Below, in pieces: positions 34,866-46,930 of a stretch of 64,000 nt of DNA (positions are counted from its first letter, which is position 1; each line of letters begins with the position of its first letter). Location of the stretch: the NCBI GenBank assembly GCA_963383645.1, contig OY726564.1:113076040-113140039 (forward strand), in the 5' to 3' direction. Below the pieces are notes generated by a model that was not told where the DNA came from, did not search any database, and saw only the letters and a list, made by a program, of their open reading frames with translations. This stretch comes from Muscardinus avellanarius (Eukaryota; Chordata; Mammalia; Rodentia; Gliridae). The translations under genes were made by a program, and so were the position numbers.

Positions 34866-35339
34866 ACGCGCGGCACCACTTCCTGCTCACTTTTAGTATT
34901 TACCATCCAGCTTAGTTGCGTGTTTCTCTCCCTGCTAGACCCTGAGATCTTGTCTGTCAATCTCTCCCCTCAGCACCCAGCCCAGATCTGGCGTGTGTGT
35001 GGGAGGGAGTGGGGAGTTAATGCAACAAATGAGTTGATGAAAGTCAAGTGCACCTCAAGGTGTCCTAGAATGCCTACTTAGAGAAACAGAAGCCAGAAAA
35101 ACCTCAGGTTGATGGGTTAGAATCCACTACTACCTGATACTAATGGGGTGATAAAATGACTGAAAAAATATATATTTGTAAGAACAGTTGACCTAAAGCT
35201 TTGTGAAGACAATATTTTCTCTAGAAACCTCCACACTGACTATAATAGCATTTGGTTTGTATCTTGGGTCTAAAACATTCTTGAGTTTTGCTATTGTAGT
35301 TGGTAACAAGGGGTGATGGCATCTCATTGTCAGCTGACT

Positions 35340-35480
35340 CCCTCTCCCATTAATATTTACTGCGTTGCTAGCACCATGCTAAGCACTTTGTGGAGAAGAT
35401 CTGCACCCTGACCTTGGGAGGGGGCGCCATCATTACTGCTGGCCTGTACAAGAGCTGAAGTCTGTTCAGCAAATGTAAAA
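35340..35480 (+). mobile_element. MIR fragment, weak
   Basis: Tatttactgcgttgctagcaccatgctaagcactttgtg resembles the MIR segment 'ttactatgtgccaggcactgtgctaagcactttaca'. Confidence 0.55.
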
Positions 35481-36536
35481 CGATTTTGATTTTAAGTTAA
35501 TCTTTTCCTCTAGCTTTAAAAGTCAGGAAGAATGCAATAATCAAATACCCATAGTACATGAAGTCAGTCTTATAGATAAAATGATAAATGTAGAAAGAGC
35601 TTCTAGGAAAAAGCTGTCAGTGCAGCACTGATGATTGCCAGAAGTAAATGTCTAAAGGAGAAAAGCAGAATAAATAGCATATATCAAATAAATCTTCAGG
35701 AACACGAAACACCAGGTGGGTTAGATCACCGTTCACAGTTTCACATGGAAACACGCAATTTTCCCATCTTACGCGATCCTCAACTTTCAGCCCTGATTTT
35801 CTGTTCTGCATATCCAAATGTGTGCGAGACACTGACTTCGGCTCTTTTGCAATCAGAAGCAATTAATAAACAAAGTGTTAGAATGAGTAAAGAATGCTGG
35901 TTTCATTCTTGACGTTAAAAAAGAAACCTATTTTAAATTAACCGGGAAAAACAACTGGAAATTCCCTCCAGCTTTTGGAAGTCCGTATAGACATGTGGTC
36001 ACACGCAAATATTACCAATTCTGATAACAAAGGGGACGGGGAGGAGCGCCACAGAAGTCAGAACGCGACTCTGATTTCTTGCCTGGTTTTAGAAAGAAAG
36101 AAGCAAGAATTGTCCCTTCTAATACGTCGAAGCTGAATGGGGAAAATGCACTGAGATGAAAATATTCTTTTGACTGAGGAATTACACCAGGCAAATGCTC
36201 CGATTTCTTTAACCCCAGCTCTAACCACACTCTCCACCGCACTCCTTCCTGAATGTATGCTGTGTATGACTATGTATTTCTTCTTTGTTTAAATTACAGG
36301 ATTGCAGTGGGATTCTTTGCAGTCGGAGCACTGAAATGACAGCTGTTTATCATTATCCTCATCAAGGGAATGTAAAATAAAAATAGTAATTTGTCTCTGA
36401 TCTTTGAGGCAAAAGAGAATGGTCTGCAAACATTTAACCTTTTATGTGCAGGTTCACTGATGCTGTTTACAAAATGGGAATAATATTGTAGAAACCAGAT
36501 TTCTTTGGGAAAAAATACAACGGCCAGGCCTTGCCA

Positions 36537-36586
36537 TCTTTCTTTCTTCCTTTCTTTCTTTCTTTTTCTTTCTTTCTTTCTTTTTT
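36537..36586. repeat. (TTTC)n microsatellite
   Basis: Interrupted TTTC/TTCC units, not clearly attached to a SINE. Confidence 0.9.
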
Positions 36587-37294
36587 TAAATAACTTTTGA
36601 GAAATCTAATTCAATTTAAGCAATAATAACCCATGGTAAATGTGAAGTTATTTATAAAAATTATAAATATATATAAAAAGTCATATATATAAAACACTAT
36701 GACTTTCTTATGGAATCATTTGTGCAGTATTTAAGAAATAGGCTATTTTACAGAATTTTAACTGAAAAGTTTTTTTTTCTTCTGAAAGACTTAGTACTTC
36801 AACAGGCGAGGAAGTGTGCAATGAGAAATAATTTTCACTAAATACTGAACGTTCATTTCTGGGTGAAGCTCTGAGCTAAACCGAATGCCTGTTTTTCATG
36901 TGTTTGGTTTTTGCCATTTTTCTCTCCTTGGTAACAACAAGCTCTTTATCATGTCATGGGCTTATTTGAAGACCCCTGGAACCATCTGAAATAAGTCTGG
37001 TGGTTGTTGATTTTTAAAAGTGGGAGAATGGCAATTGAAAGTGTCCTGGCAGTCATACATGCATAAAAATACTGCAGAGCTAACAGGGGAGGATTCTCAG
37101 ATCGCTTCTTGCCAATGGAGACCATGAGTAATAATCCACAGATCTATGCAAGTGATTTTTTTTCCCAGTGAACTAAAGTTTGTCCCCTTTTAACCACCTA
37201 TTGTTATTATACAGTTCTCTTCTGCCTTAAACAAAGAGTAAAAAATACCATTTGACTTTTTCTCAGCTGACCCAGTCATCGTTATGAAAACACC

Positions 37295-37308
37295 GTTACC
37301 ATAGTAAC
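37295..37308. promoter_or_regulatory. Candidate RFX X-box
   Basis: Gttaccatagtaac matches the RFX-family X-box pattern GTNRCC-N(0-3)-RGYAAC at every position and is almost palindromic. It lies in intronic sequence with no visible repeat nearby. Occupancy is unknown, and a motif match alone is weak evidence. Confidence 0.4.
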
Positions 37309-37712
37309 ACCCTCAAGATTTCCAACGCCACGTGATTGAAAATGTTTTCACTGAAAACCTTCCCCTGCTCTCAATCATTCGCTTCTAATTTGCTGAGGCT
37401 GGAGAGGTATGTGACCGACTTGTTAAAAAAATTATATGTGAGAACCAAGCCCCGGAAAGCCGTAGAGGGCAGTCCAGGCAGTAGTTTATTGCCGCATGAC
37501 GGGAATTTCACTGATCAACAAATATTTATTTAGTGTCCGACTGTGCAAGACACCGAGGAAGGCTGGAGACAAAGGCCTTGCTGTGAGCTTCTGGGCGGGA
37601 AGACACACACAGACAGAAAGATGAGTGGGCGGGCCAGGCTGGGCCCAGGCGGGCGCTCAGGGTGAGGTGGACACCCGGGAGTCTTCATGGACTAGGACCA
37701 GGAAAGTTAGGG

Positions 37713-37873
37713 CGGCCCGGGCGTTGTGGCCCATGCCTGTAATCCAGTACTTGGGAGGCTGAGGCAGAAGGATTGCAGGTTCAAAACCAGCCTCAGCAAC
37801 TTAGCAATGGCCTCAACAAGTTAGCGAGACCCCGTTTCTACATAAGAAATAAAATAGGGCTGGGGGTGTAGGA
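37713..37873 (+). mobile_element. B1-dID SINE, 3'-truncated in the ID half
   Basis: Gcccgggcgttgtggcccat to agggctgggggtgtagg. It stops early in the ID half. Confidence 0.85.
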
Positions 37874-38225
37874 AAGAAAAGAAAAAGTTGGGTGGGATTT
37901 CAAAGATAAGTAACCGGGGCTGAAGGAACAGCTCTCGTTCCTCTCTGGGGCAAGGGGTCACAAATATGTTGGACTAAATGAAGAAAAGAACATCACAGGC
38001 CACTTCCCAAGAGGCTGAGTTTTTCTTGTTTCTGAACGGAGCTCAGAAATAGCTCTGGAAAGCTGGGGTGTTGCCTTAGGGGACCGTGGAAGATCACCTG
38101 GATTTCATTAAAATTCGACCCCTCCCCAAGGCCTAGGGGTAGCTGCAGGGATTCCCATACATGCCTTAGTGAGTAAAGCTTTCTCAGACACTCCGTGGCC
38201 CAGTGGGGATGGCAACACCCCACTT

Positions 38226-39180
38226 TCTACAATGGACAGAGCATCCAGCCAGAAATCAACAAAGAAACATCTGACTTGAATTTAGTTCCTGAGCCAATGA
38301 CCGTCCATTCCTTAGATACTTCAAGCAACAGCAAGAGAGCCCAAGTTCTTCCCATTAGCCCATGGATCATTCTTCAGAAAAGATCATCTGTTAGGGTCCT
38401 ATGTTATTTCAGATATGAAATCATATTATGTATCTTCTCAGACCACAATGGAATAAGACTATACATTAGTAAGAATGGGAAGTATGGAGCACCCAGAATT
38501 TGAATAACAATGCTCTGAATAACCAATAGGTAACTGAAGAAATTAAAAATGAAAGGAAAAAACGTATAGAAACCAACGAAAATAATAACACACCATCTCA
38601 AAATGTGTGGGATAGAGCAAGAGCCATACTGAAAGGGAACTTTACAGCAATGCATGCATATATCAAAAATTGAGAAATAAAGCAAGCTCACAGTGTTCCT
38701 CAAAAACATAAAAAAATGAAAAAAATCCAAACCCCAAATCAGTAGAAGAAAAGCATTGAAGACCAGAGCGTAAATAAATAAAATCAAAACTTAAAAAATA
38801 CAAAAGATGAGTGAAACAGAGCTGGTTTTTTGAAAGAACAAACACAACCGACAAATGTTTTGCTACACTAACCAAGGGAGAGGAAAGACCTAAATAAATA
38901 AAATCAGAGATGAAAAAAGGCGCATTACAATTAGTACCACAGAAATACGAGGGACCACAAACCACATATGCTAAACATGAAAAACCTAGAAGAAATGAGC
39001 ATATTCCTGGACACATACCAGTAACCTATCAAATTTGAATCAAAGGGAATAGAAAATCTCAACAGGCCAATAATAAGTCATATGCTGAAGCACTCATTTA
39101 AAGTCTCCCATCTAAAAGGAGTCTAGTACCTGATGGCTTTGTTGCTGAATTCTACAAAACATTGAAAGAAAAAGTAATTC
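38226..39180 (+). mobile_element. L1 (LINE-1) ORF2 remnant
   Basis: The nucleotide text follows old mammalian L1 ORF2: cttctcagaccacaatggaataa (endonuclease SDHNGI), then ctggttttttgaaagaacaaa, aataaataaaatcagagatg, and ctagtacctgatggctttgttgctgaattct (reverse transcriptase entry). All frames are broken by stops and indels, so no protein is made. A SINE interrupts it at 39185. Confidence 0.88.
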
Positions 39181-39184
39181 CAAA

Positions 39185-39376
39185 CCGGGTATGGTGGCGC
39201 ACGCTTGTAATCCCAGTACTACCGAGGCTGAGACAGAAGGATCATAGGTTTGAAGCCAGCCTTGGCAACTTAGCGAGGCCCTCTGCAGCTTAGTAAGACC
39301 CTGTTTCATAATAAATAAAATCAGGTTGAGGGTATAAGTTGGAGGTAAAATGCCCCTGGATTCCATTTCCAGTAAC
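39185..39376 (+). mobile_element. B1-dID SINE inserted into L1
   Basis: Ccgggtatggtggcgcacgc to gattccatttccagtaac. The flanks agtaattccaa and attaattccaa share the duplicated aattccaa. Confidence 0.9.
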
Positions 39377-39419
<43 letters not shown>

Positions 39420-39421
39420 AA
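39377..39421. repeat. (AAAG)n at SINE tail
   Basis: About 11 AAAG units form the expanded A-tail of the preceding SINE. Confidence 0.95.
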
Positions 39422-39570
39422 ATTAATTCCAATTCTTTTTAAACTACTAAAAAACCAAACTGTCAGCCTCTTTTTATGAAGCCAGCATTACTCTAATACC
39501 CAAATCAAAGTTATAACAACAAGACAAGAAATAAAAGACCCAAAAGACAAAAAAAATAAAAGTATATCAT
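39422..39570 (+). mobile_element. L1 ORF2 remnant, continuation
   Basis: Aattccaattctttttaaactactaaaa...tttatgaagccagcattactctaatacccaaatcaaa resumes the L1 reverse transcriptase region after the SINE. Confidence 0.85.
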
Positions 39571-39579
39571 ACCCCAATA

Positions 39580-39707
39580 CACCCGGCTAGTCTCAGCAAC
39601 TTAGGGAGGCTCTCAGCAACTAAGAGAAACCTTGTCTTCAAATAAAAAATAAAATAGGGATGGGGGTGTAGCTCAGAAGTAGAATGCCTACCCCTGGGTT
39701 CCATCTC

Positions 39708-39710
<3 letters not shown>
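39580..39710 (+). mobile_element. B1-dID SINE, 5'-truncated
   Basis: It starts inside the B1 half (cccggctagtctcagcaact) and ends gggttccatctccagcac. Confidence 0.83.

Positions 39711-39747
<37 letters not shown>
39711..39747. repeat. (CA)n at SINE tail
   Basis: About 18 CA units continuous with the preceding SINE. Confidence 0.95.
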
Positions 39748-39748
<1 letters not shown>

Positions 39749-40469
39749 AACAAAATCTTAGTGCCTTTCAAAAAGACTAGAAGAGTATAAAATTCCCAAC
39801 ACATAAAAGTAATTAATATTTGAAGAGATGGAAGTGTTTATTACCCTGATTTGATTATTACACATTGTAGACATATATTAAATTACATGTCTACATGTAA
39901 TATACCTCATAAAGATGTACAAACTTTATATCTCAATAGAAAATAAAACTCAAAGGGTCCTGTACAGACTCTTTCTTTGGGTATTTTCTAAATGAGATAA
40001 GGAGATTGGGCTACAATTTTCTTGCTTACAATTTATCTTCCTGATAAATATTCAGGAGTAATTATGCCCCACGTAGTAGAGCTTTCACTCCTTGCGTATG
40101 GAAGAATCCACTTAACTCTTCCAAGGCCCTTTGAGTTCAGACATTCTACGACCCTAAGAAGAGGAAGGTGCATTGAAGCACAGTATTAGACCTCCTTTGA
40201 AACGCACGTCGGAACAGCACTCAGCCACTATATGGTTCAAGAGGGGTCTGCCCCCCAAACTAGAAAAACTCCAGGGCTAAAATGTGAGGGCTAGCACTGC
40301 TGGTTTCAAAGACTTCTTACAAAGATTCTGTGGCTCAATGGTGTCTCAAAAACACAGACATATTGGCTTCTTTGAGCTCTGAAATGACCAGGCTGTCAAG
40401 GAGCATATATATTTTCTGTCAAGAGAGAAAAGCAGTGGGCTCCATCTATAAACTTTCTAGGAAGGCAGA

Positions 40470-40560
40470 CCAAAGAAACAAACATCACATTTTAAAAGCT
40501 TTGACATCAAGCCTCTTAGCAGATCCTCACAACAATCTTTAGAGACAGTAAGGGAAGGAA
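40470..40560 (+). mobile_element. MIR fragment, weak
   Basis: Agatcctcacaacaatctttagagacagtaa resembles the MIR segment 'aatcctcacaacaaccctatgaggtaggta'. Confidence 0.5.
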
Positions 40561-40614
40561 TAAACGAGGTGGTCTCAGGCTGGACCAGGAGGTCTGAGGC
40601 TAGACCAGCTGGTT

Positions 40615-40800
40615 TTACTGTGTAAAACTGGAATATTAAGTAGTTTATTTAATCACTGCGTGCTTCAATGTTCTGTCAAGTAGAATAATAAATAATGCTA
40701 TCTGTTATTATAATTACCCATTAAAGGGGGGTGTGTGGATTAAATCACTACTGTAGAAGAGTATCTGGCATATAGTACTCAGTCAATAAATGTTAGCCCT
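40615..40800 (+). mobile_element. MIR, 3' half
   Basis: The stretch from ttaatcactgcgtgcttcaatg through ggattaaatcac to agtatctggcatatagtactcagtcaataaatgttagc follows the MIR 3' region closely. Confidence 0.75.
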
Positions 40801-40811
40801 CCTCCTCCTCT

Positions 40812-40812
<1 letters not shown>

Positions 40813-40857
<45 letters not shown>
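40813..40857. repeat. (TTTC)n at SINE tail
   Basis: About 11 TTTC units directly abut the tail of the minus-strand SINE at 40858. Confidence 0.95.
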
Positions 40858-40858
<1 letters not shown>

Positions 40859-41056
40859 GGATCTGGGGATGGAACCCAGGAGAATTCGACCTCCGAGCTA
40901 TAACCCCTGCCCTATTTTTTATTCTTTATTTTGAAACAGGGTCTTACTAAGTTGCGGAGGGCCTCACTAAGTAGCTGAGGCTGTCCGTGAACCACGATCC
41001 TCCTGTCTCAGCCTTGTGAATGCTGGGGTTACAAGTGTGCGCCACCACGCCCGGCT
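40858..41056 (-). mobile_element. B1-dID SINE, old type
   Basis: Ctggatctggggatggaacc to gcgccaccacgcccggct. Full length. Confidence 0.88.
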
Positions 41057-41412
41057 TCTTCTTCTTCTTTTTTTTTTTTTAAGAAGTTAAAGTACAGGGA
41101 AGAGATGCGCCTAAGATTACAGGACAGGAAGGTCCATATAGATCCTAATTAGATCACCGATCTCGTCTTCCCCGTGTGTATTTTATGCTCTTTCTGTGTT
41201 TGCTCATGAGCTCAACCTCAGTGAAACTAAGCACTGGACAGGAAATTAAGTAAAAAGTGAAAAAAACGTATTTAAAGCAAGAAATTTTTCTTACTTTTAA
41301 GACAGGTTTTGACACAGTGTTGTAGCATTTGAAACAGCCTAGCACTCTCCAGGAGAAATCTACTGCAAGACACATTTCTAGGAGATGTAAAAAAGTAAAA
41401 AGGTGAAATTCA

Positions 41413-41593
41413 TTTTTTGTGGTATTGGGGATTGAACCCAGGGCCATCCTACCTCTGAGATACATCCCAGCTATATTTTATTTTGTATTTTGAAACAAGG
41501 TCTCACTAATTGCCCAGGCTGGCTTCGAACTAGGGATCACCCTGTCTCAGCCTCTCGAGTCTGGGATCACAGTCATGCAGCACAACACCAGGT
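41413..41593 (-). mobile_element. B1-dID SINE, old type, internal deletion
   Basis: From tttttgtggtattggggatt to gcacaacaccaggtc. The doubled aacttag region is reduced to actaattgcccaggctggct. Confidence 0.83.
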
Positions 41594-41702
41594 CCTTTGA
41601 TTCTTTTTATAGGAATTTAAGGATAATAGTAATAGATAACATTTACTCTGAGCCGGGTGCTGTGTTGTATTTGCAGAGTCTGTCTTGGTCTAAAAGAATT
41701 TA

Positions 41703-41726
41703 TTTATTTATTTATTTATTTATGTA

Positions 41727-41771
<45 letters not shown>
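41703..41771. repeat. (TTTA)n and (TG)n compound at SINE tail
   Basis: TTTA units pass into about 20 TG units and then the tail of the type B SINE. This compound array is the mutated A-tail. Confidence 0.93.
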
Positions 41772-41773
<2 letters not shown>

Positions 41774-41951
41774 TACTGGGGTTCCTGGAAGCCCTTCTAC
41801 CTCCGGGCTATACTCCCAGACTTATTTTTACATTTTTATTTGGAAACAGGGTCTCCTAAGCCAGCATGCGCGGCTGGCTTCGAACCTGCACGATCCTCCT
41901 GTCTCTGCCTCCCAAGCGCGGGGATTACAAGCGTGCGCCACCACGCCCGGC
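41772..41951 (-). mobile_element. B1-dID SINE, young type B, with 15 bp target-site duplication
   Basis: Ggtactggggttcctggaag to ccaccacgcccggc. The duplication gtctaaaagaattta is at 41688-41702 and 41953-41967, exact. Confidence 0.96.
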
Positions 41952-43639
41952 AGTCTAAAAGAATTTAGTGGGCAATAGATAATTATTAGTTAACCCATGC
42001 TATGTATTAAACATTTAGCATATAATGAGAAATGTACTAGGTTCTCTGGGAGACTAAGGGAAGGAATATAGCATACTTTGTGTTCCTAGGACGTTTACCC
42101 TCTATTTTGGGAGGGGCTGTTCAACGGGCAGGAAGCCATATGCTATATATAATGCAGTGAGTTCTAAGAATGGTAGGGGAAGGCCGTTGAGCAAAACTGG
42201 CAGAGATGAGGATTCAGAACTGGACAGGGCTGTGTGGAGATGGTGGGTGAGACTTGCTTGTTCCAGCACAGGCAGACCTCCAAAGGGCATCCAGCTGGGG
42301 GACCAAAGGGCAGAGAGGTAGAAGTTGGCTTGTAAGTCTGGGGAAGACATTGGGAAGGGCGTGGTCACGAGCATGTTGAGTAGGAGGAGAGGGCTCGGGC
42401 TGTGGGCGGGAGATTGTGGGGAACACGGGGAAGGATGTAAGCAGGTACCACCACAGGGCTGTGAGTGTGGCGCTGGGCTCTAGACTGGGTTGGTTTAGGG
42501 CGGGCCAGCCCAGAATTAAGGAGGCCAATTATTGTCTGCAACATTAAGCTGTATATGAGGTGATACAAGGCTGGATAAAAATGGAGGGGTAAGAATGGAT
42601 CTTAAATGGTTTTTAGAAAAAGAAGAAGAAAATCGTGCCAGACTGGCTACAACATGTAGAGAGGAATGTTCATGTTCAAATATCCAGCCTACAAGATCGA
42701 TAGCAGATTCCATTAATTCAGACAAATAAATTGGTGCAGGGAAATTAATTTTCATGGAAAAATGGTATGTTTTTGAAATTGTGTTTGACATGTATAAAGG
42801 ACACATCTGGTGGCAACTAGAATCACACACAGATTGAACATTCAGAGGTCACAGGGGAGGTTGTGGGGTTAGAAACCATTCATGTAGCAGTGGAGGGAGC
42901 CATGGGAAGGGGAAGCTTGCCCGCCCATGGCAGGTGCACAGAAGACCAGCCTTACCTGTGTGTGTAGGCAAGTCCCATGCTCAGTGGATGTGCCCAGTGG
43001 GTGTGTTCAGAGAGTGGAACAGGAAAGTATTGCAGGGAGGGAACTGTTTTGGGAATACAATGTCCACAGTTAAGGACAGACAAGGGGTGGGAAGCAGAGC
43101 CTGGGTGGGAGAGGTTCAAATGTCATGTGACGCCCCACGATCCTGGAGATTCCAAGCCTTCAAGGACCATGTCCTTGAAGTTCTTGCCAAGAGGCCAAAT
43201 AGAATGAGGCCTGGCCAGTGGTTAGTTCTGATCTGGAACCCCTGGAAGAGCCTCTCTGTGGAAGCTGGGGTGCTGGCGGGGGAGGGGGTCCTGGACTGGA
43301 TTTGGAGGAAGATGGGGTGGAGAAGGAGGAAAGGGGAGTGAAAGAAACAATCAGTCATCCTCTGAGAATCTGGCTGCTGCAGGAGGGAAACGCGTGGCAC
43401 TGCTCAAGATATTAGGACACAGGACTCACACATGCACGGAGTTGAAAAAGAAGACAAATGACCAACACTCCAGCGAAAACCCGCTGAGATTCCGTTTACT
43501 GGTAAGGGGGAGGGTTTAGGGAATTCGCTTTCCAAAGGTTGTGTCCAGCTACCCAAGGCCATTCTCTCCCCAGATCCAACTCTGAGCATCATGCCCTGCT
43601 GCCTTTGGCCAGGCTGCTGTCCTCTGAATTTAAATGTCC

Positions 43640-43860
43640 TTTTACCTAATAACTGCTAAAGTCTTTCCATTATTCAAGGCCTGGCCCAAATCACTGCCTC
43701 TGTGATAACCTTTACCAGTCAAATGAACCAAAAGGATCCCTCCTTTCTTCACACTCAGAGATTACTATATGTTGCAATCTCTTGTCAGTCCTGGAGAACT
43801 GACATCGTTCTTATGTTAGTTACCTTCTAACAGGTCTTTCCCACTATATTTTAATGTACT
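43640..43860. mobile_element. Probable L2 fragment
   Basis: Ttcaaggcctggcccaaatcactgcctctgtgataacctttacc resembles the L2 3' region ('ttcaaggctcagctcaaatgccacctcctctgtgaagcc'). The identification is by eye and weak. Confidence 0.45.
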
Positions 43861-43871
43861 GTACACATAGG

Positions 43872-44251
43872 TGTCTTAATCCATTCTAAGACATCAGTGC
43901 TATTGCTATAGCTAAATACCACAGACTGAGTAATTTATAAAAAAAAAGTTTACTTAGTTCAGGTTTCTAGACCTGGGAAGGCTCAGAGCATTGTACTGGC
44001 ATGTGGAGAGGGTCTTCCTGGTAGAGTACACCACGGTGGTCATCCCATGGTGAGACAAGCAAGCATACTAGGATGGGAATCTCCTCCTCTTCTGATAAAG
44101 CCACCCGTGGCATGATGGGACATTGCCCCAATACATTCATCTAATCTTAATTATTTTTCCAAAGCCCAGTGCCCTAATACCACCGACATATGAATTTGGG
44201 GATTAAGTTTCCAGCATAAGAACTTTTGTGGGACACATTCAAACCATAGCA
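43872..44251 (-). mobile_element. Solo LTR, ERVL-MaLR type (MLT1/MST-like)
   Basis: On the minus strand it starts tgctatggtttgaatgtgtc, continues aacttaatccccaaattcat, and ends gtctgtggtatttagctata...ggattaagaca, with TG at the start and CA at the end over 380 bp. The layout (opening motif, late taaattactcagtctg polyadenylation region) is that of MaLR LTRs. No internal retroviral sequence or 5 bp target duplication is visible. Confidence 0.8.
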
Positions 44252-44305
44252 ATACTTGACGTTATTTAGTAAGGGTAAGTGGAATTTTTCTCCATAGAGG
44301 AAGAA

Positions 44306-44440
44306 GCCAGGTGTGGTGCTGAGGCCAGCCTCAACAACCTAGTGAGACCCTCAGAACCTAGCAAGCCCTCATTTCAAAATAAAAAGGGCTGGGGTCTATT
44401 TTGGAGGTAGAATGCCCCTGAGTTCAAGTCCCAGTACCGA
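44306..44440 (+). mobile_element. B1-dID SINE with large internal deletion
   Basis: Gccaggtgtggtg jumps directly to ctgaggccagcctcaacaac, dropping about 55 bp of the B1 half. The ID half is complete (gagttcaagtcccagtacc). Confidence 0.83.
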
Positions 44441-45326
44441 GGGGGAGGGAGGCAAGGACCTAAAGGAAGGGTAAGCAGAGGATATATAGGAAGCCTCAGC
44501 TGATGGGAAGATAAGGGCATCAGGCAGCTCCTTCCCATTGGCTTCAGTATCCTCCCAAATATTGGGAGATAATGTTTTCCTAAAAAGGTGGCACACTTGC
44601 CTGGAGGGAAAGCCAGGGACTGATGTAGTGGAAGGTCGCACCTGCCCAGGCTAGTCCTCCAAGAGGTGAGTAAAAGCTGGCAAGTGCTGTAAGCCCTGCA
44701 AGTGCTGAGCACGAAGAGTTTGCAATGGCTGCTTTCCCAGACGTCCTCTCGTACCGGGTGTTCATAGTCAGATGAGAAGAGAAGGCTCGGGGCCTAAGGA
44801 ACCAACGCTGTTGACTGGTGCGAAAACTTCAGCATAACCACTAAGCACTAATTAACCACTGATAATCATTGACAGGAAGAGGGGCATGGCAGAACGATCC
44901 CACAGACAACAGTGATGCCACACAAGAAGCTGAGGCTACGGAGATAACCTGGGTCACTTTGCGGGCCAGGCCCTCGGTCTGCTGCGGGAGAATCAGCTGG
45001 GGTGATGGAAGGCAGACGGCCGCCTGCTGGGGCCCCAGCCACCAACGCTGTGACTTCTGTGGCCTGGGGTGAGGCCGGAAACAACCGTGTTGTTTTGGAG
45101 AAGTTCAGCACCATAGGAGATAGCCTGCGGGAGGCAGAGGGACTAAGTGATTGAAGGTGCTACTGGGGATAGAGGACAGGGTGAAATAAAAATGCTACTT
45201 AAGGTCTCAGGCCTGCAAATTCCCAAGCAGAAAGCAGAGCCTGACTTAACATAAAAGAAGGCATGTATGTCTTATGATCCAACTGTGATCTCAGCTAATT
45301 TTCCCCAGTCAGACAGCAGCCCAGGT

Positions 45327-45328
<2 letters not shown>

Positions 45329-45376
<48 letters not shown>
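45329..45376. repeat. (TTTC)n at SINE tail
   Basis: Twelve TTTC units adjoin the tail of the minus-strand SINE at 45377. Confidence 0.95.
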
Positions 45377-45377
<1 letters not shown>

Positions 45378-45573
45378 GTACTGGGGTAGAACCCAGGGGC
45401 TTTCTACCTCTGGGCTATACTCCCAGACTTATTTTTTATTTTATTTGGAAACAGGGTCTCACTAAGTTTCTGAGAGCCTCACTAAGTAGCTGAGGCTGGC
45501 TTAGAACTTACACAATCCTCCTGTCTCAGCCTCCCAAGTGTTGGGATTACAAGCGTGCGCCACCATGCCCGGC
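45377..45573 (-). mobile_element. B1-dID SINE, intermediate type
   Basis: It has the ctctgggctatactcccaga tail of the young copies but keeps the doubled 'ctcactaagtttctgagagcctcactaagtagctgagg' block of the old ones. Confidence 0.88.
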
Positions 45574-46543
45574 TGCCCCAGTTCTCTTGAGAGTCATAAT
45601 TGGTGTGGTGGTAGGTGGATGGCCAAATAGAAAAGAGGAAGGCTACCAGACTTTCTCCTGGTCTTTCTTTTGAAAAGCAAGTTGCCTATCCCAGAAGAGC
45701 CTTGGAAGGTCTTTCTGAGGCCCAGTGAGTTCAAGGGTAAGTGGAGAGGGATCACAGCTCTGTAGGCTAGTCCAAGGCCAGCCATCTCAGAAGCCAACCT
45801 GACCCCTGGGAGGGCTTGGAGTGGTTCTCCAAGAGCAGTCGTAAATGCAAGGCACAGCCCGGTTCTTACTAGCCATTTATGGTGCCCATTCATAAACTGG
45901 ACTAAAAGGTTTCTGAATTCATTTACATTTCCTGCCAGCTCTACCTTTCAGGACTAATGAGTTCCACAAGTTTATAACCTGCTCAGTGCAGTGGATTTCC
46001 TTTCATTGGCTCTAAACTTACTTTACTCTCCTCTAAAGAGTGCCCTCCTTGTCTTAAGGAAAAAAAAATAAACAGGACTGGGAGAGGAGGCCAGACTGGC
46101 TGATGGAGGCGGGGCAAAAAGGAGCTAGGTGTTCCCAGCAACCACAGACCACCTTAAATCCATAGTATTGTTTTTTAAAGGCTAAACATGCTGGAATGTG
46201 TGACCAAGGGGGGTGGTGCTCTCTACACAAAGGCTCTGCTGTTCTCCTGGCTAGACCCAGCCAGGGGCGCTGCATCCTGTGTGAGGCTCACTGCTCAAAT
46301 GGAAGGGGAGCTGGAACTGCGAGCAGATGTCAAGGAAACTAACAGGGCACACAAAGCTGAACCCAGCACACAAACAGATATGGAATTTTTTCCACTTAGA
46401 GAAAATACATTTATTTCATACAAAAATATCTAGAAATCTATGTATAGATAAGAAAAGGAAAACCATTGTTTTATCCTTGAATTAAAGCACAAAGACACCA
46501 GGGCTTGAATTGAAACACAGAAGGAGTAAAAATGCATCAGATG

Positions 46544-46682
46544 GAGCTGGGCATGGTGGCGCATGCCTGCAATCTCAGCACTGGGAGGCTGAGACAGGAG
46601 GATGGAGGGTTCAAGGCTAGCCTCAACAGCTTATTGAGGCCCTCAGCAGCTTAGCAAGACCCTGTTTCAAAATAAAAAATAC
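46544..46682 (+). mobile_element. B1-dID SINE, B1-like half
   Basis: Gctgggcatggtggcgcatgc to ccctgtttcaaaataaaaaat. The ID half is absent. Confidence 0.83.
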
Positions 46683-46930
46683 GCCCCAGGGGAGTACAAG
46701 TATGGCAACTTGAGTTATTAGAGGGACAAGCCTGGACCAGGTGGACCTGAAACTGATAACATCTTACAAAAGAAAGGAATTGGTGATCAAAATATTGATA
46801 CATGCAATTAAAAAAAAACTATAATGAAACAACATGCATCTTAAAGGAATATCGATGTCAGTGGGCCAAGGAGTGGACTCACACGTTCCTTCTACTTTTC
46901 CCTCCAAAGTCCTAGTATAAAGTTGGTTTT

